From NCBI GenBank assembly GCA_003483125.1, contig DMWU01000142.1, forward strand, positions 1 to 7,013: DNA of 7,013 nucleotides. The letters run 5' to 3'. This document shows positions 6,880 to 7,013 of this stretch, piece after piece (position 1 is the stretch's first letter; every line of letters starts with the position of its first letter). Made by a program: the position numbers and the translations under genes. Origin of the DNA: Erythrobacter sp. Its GTDB lineage: Bacteria > Pseudomonadota > Alphaproteobacteria > Sphingomonadales > Sphingomonadaceae. Under the pieces are notes generated by a model that worked only from the letters and a program-made list of their open reading frames with translations, searched no databases and was not told the DNA's origin.

Positions 6880-7013
6880 CATAGGTGGGTCTTGCGAAGT
6901 CAATCACAAGGGCTTTCCCCGCAATGATTTCTTACGGATTGACGCGACAAGGGCCAAGTGGGGGGTCGCGGCCACTACTACGGGCGCCAACTCCGAGCCA
7001 ATTCGTCGAGTAG

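Noticed and set aside
6978..7013. Minus-strand frame entering from the right edge, reading LLDELARSWRP and ending in two TAG stops
   Set aside because: It looks like it could be the C-terminus of an upstream gene, but eleven residues give no family evidence, and another minus frame stays open longer through the same bases.
6924..7013. Plus-strand 29-codon ORF (MISYGLTRQG...) ending with TAG exactly at the window end
   Set aside because: The ribosome-site candidate is weak and distant, the composition is unremarkable, and there is no family resemblance. It is only of interest if the plus-strand heat-shock-like promoter proves real.

Overview
The window looks like an ordinary chromosomal stretch of an alphaproteobacterium. 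Sphingomonadales (an Erythrobacter or sphingomonad relative) fits best. The reasons are the form of the ClpB protein, a very large TonB-dependent receptor with a 'DRIVVTGSRI'-type TonB box, and a secreted S9-type peptidase gene directly behind it. This placement comes from remembered family resemblance, not a search. All three recognisable genes lie on the minus strand, so transcription runs from high to low coordinates.

Layout in the direction of transcription: (1) 7013-6786 is a short upstream region with a heat-shock (RpoH/sigma-32)-like promoter for clpB and two small palindromes. (2) 6785-4206 is a complete clpB for the Hsp100 disaggregase, 859 residues, with both AAA+ modules intact. 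(3) 4205-3717 is a 489-base AT-richer gap with no recognisable gene; it holds the receptor's leader, two operator-like palindromes and a doubtful 25-codon ORF. (4) 3716-321 is a complete TonB-dependent outer-membrane receptor of 1131 residues. It has a Sec signal peptide, a plug domain, twelve cysteines in six close pairs, two Ca2+-binding-type Asp/Asn/Gly motifs and a C-terminal Phe. (5) 320-197 is a short intergenic stretch dominated by a 60-nt hairpin that pairs fully only in the minus-strand RNA. (6) 196-1 is the start of a secreted protein that reads like the N-terminus of an S9 (prolyl oligopeptidase/acylaminoacyl-peptidase) family enzyme, cut by the window edge.

How the genes may work together: ClpB is general stress housekeeping and looks independent of the rest. 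The receptor and the putative periplasmic peptidase are co-directional with only a hairpin between them. They plausibly form one uptake unit in which the receptor imports a ligand, perhaps a peptide, and the peptidase processes it in the periplasm. The substrate cannot be read from the sequence. I see no clear evidence of a wholly new system. The points most worth a second look are the long intergenic hairpin, the cysteine pairs and Ca2+-like motifs in the receptor, and the back-to-back heat-shock-like promoter elements upstream of clpB.
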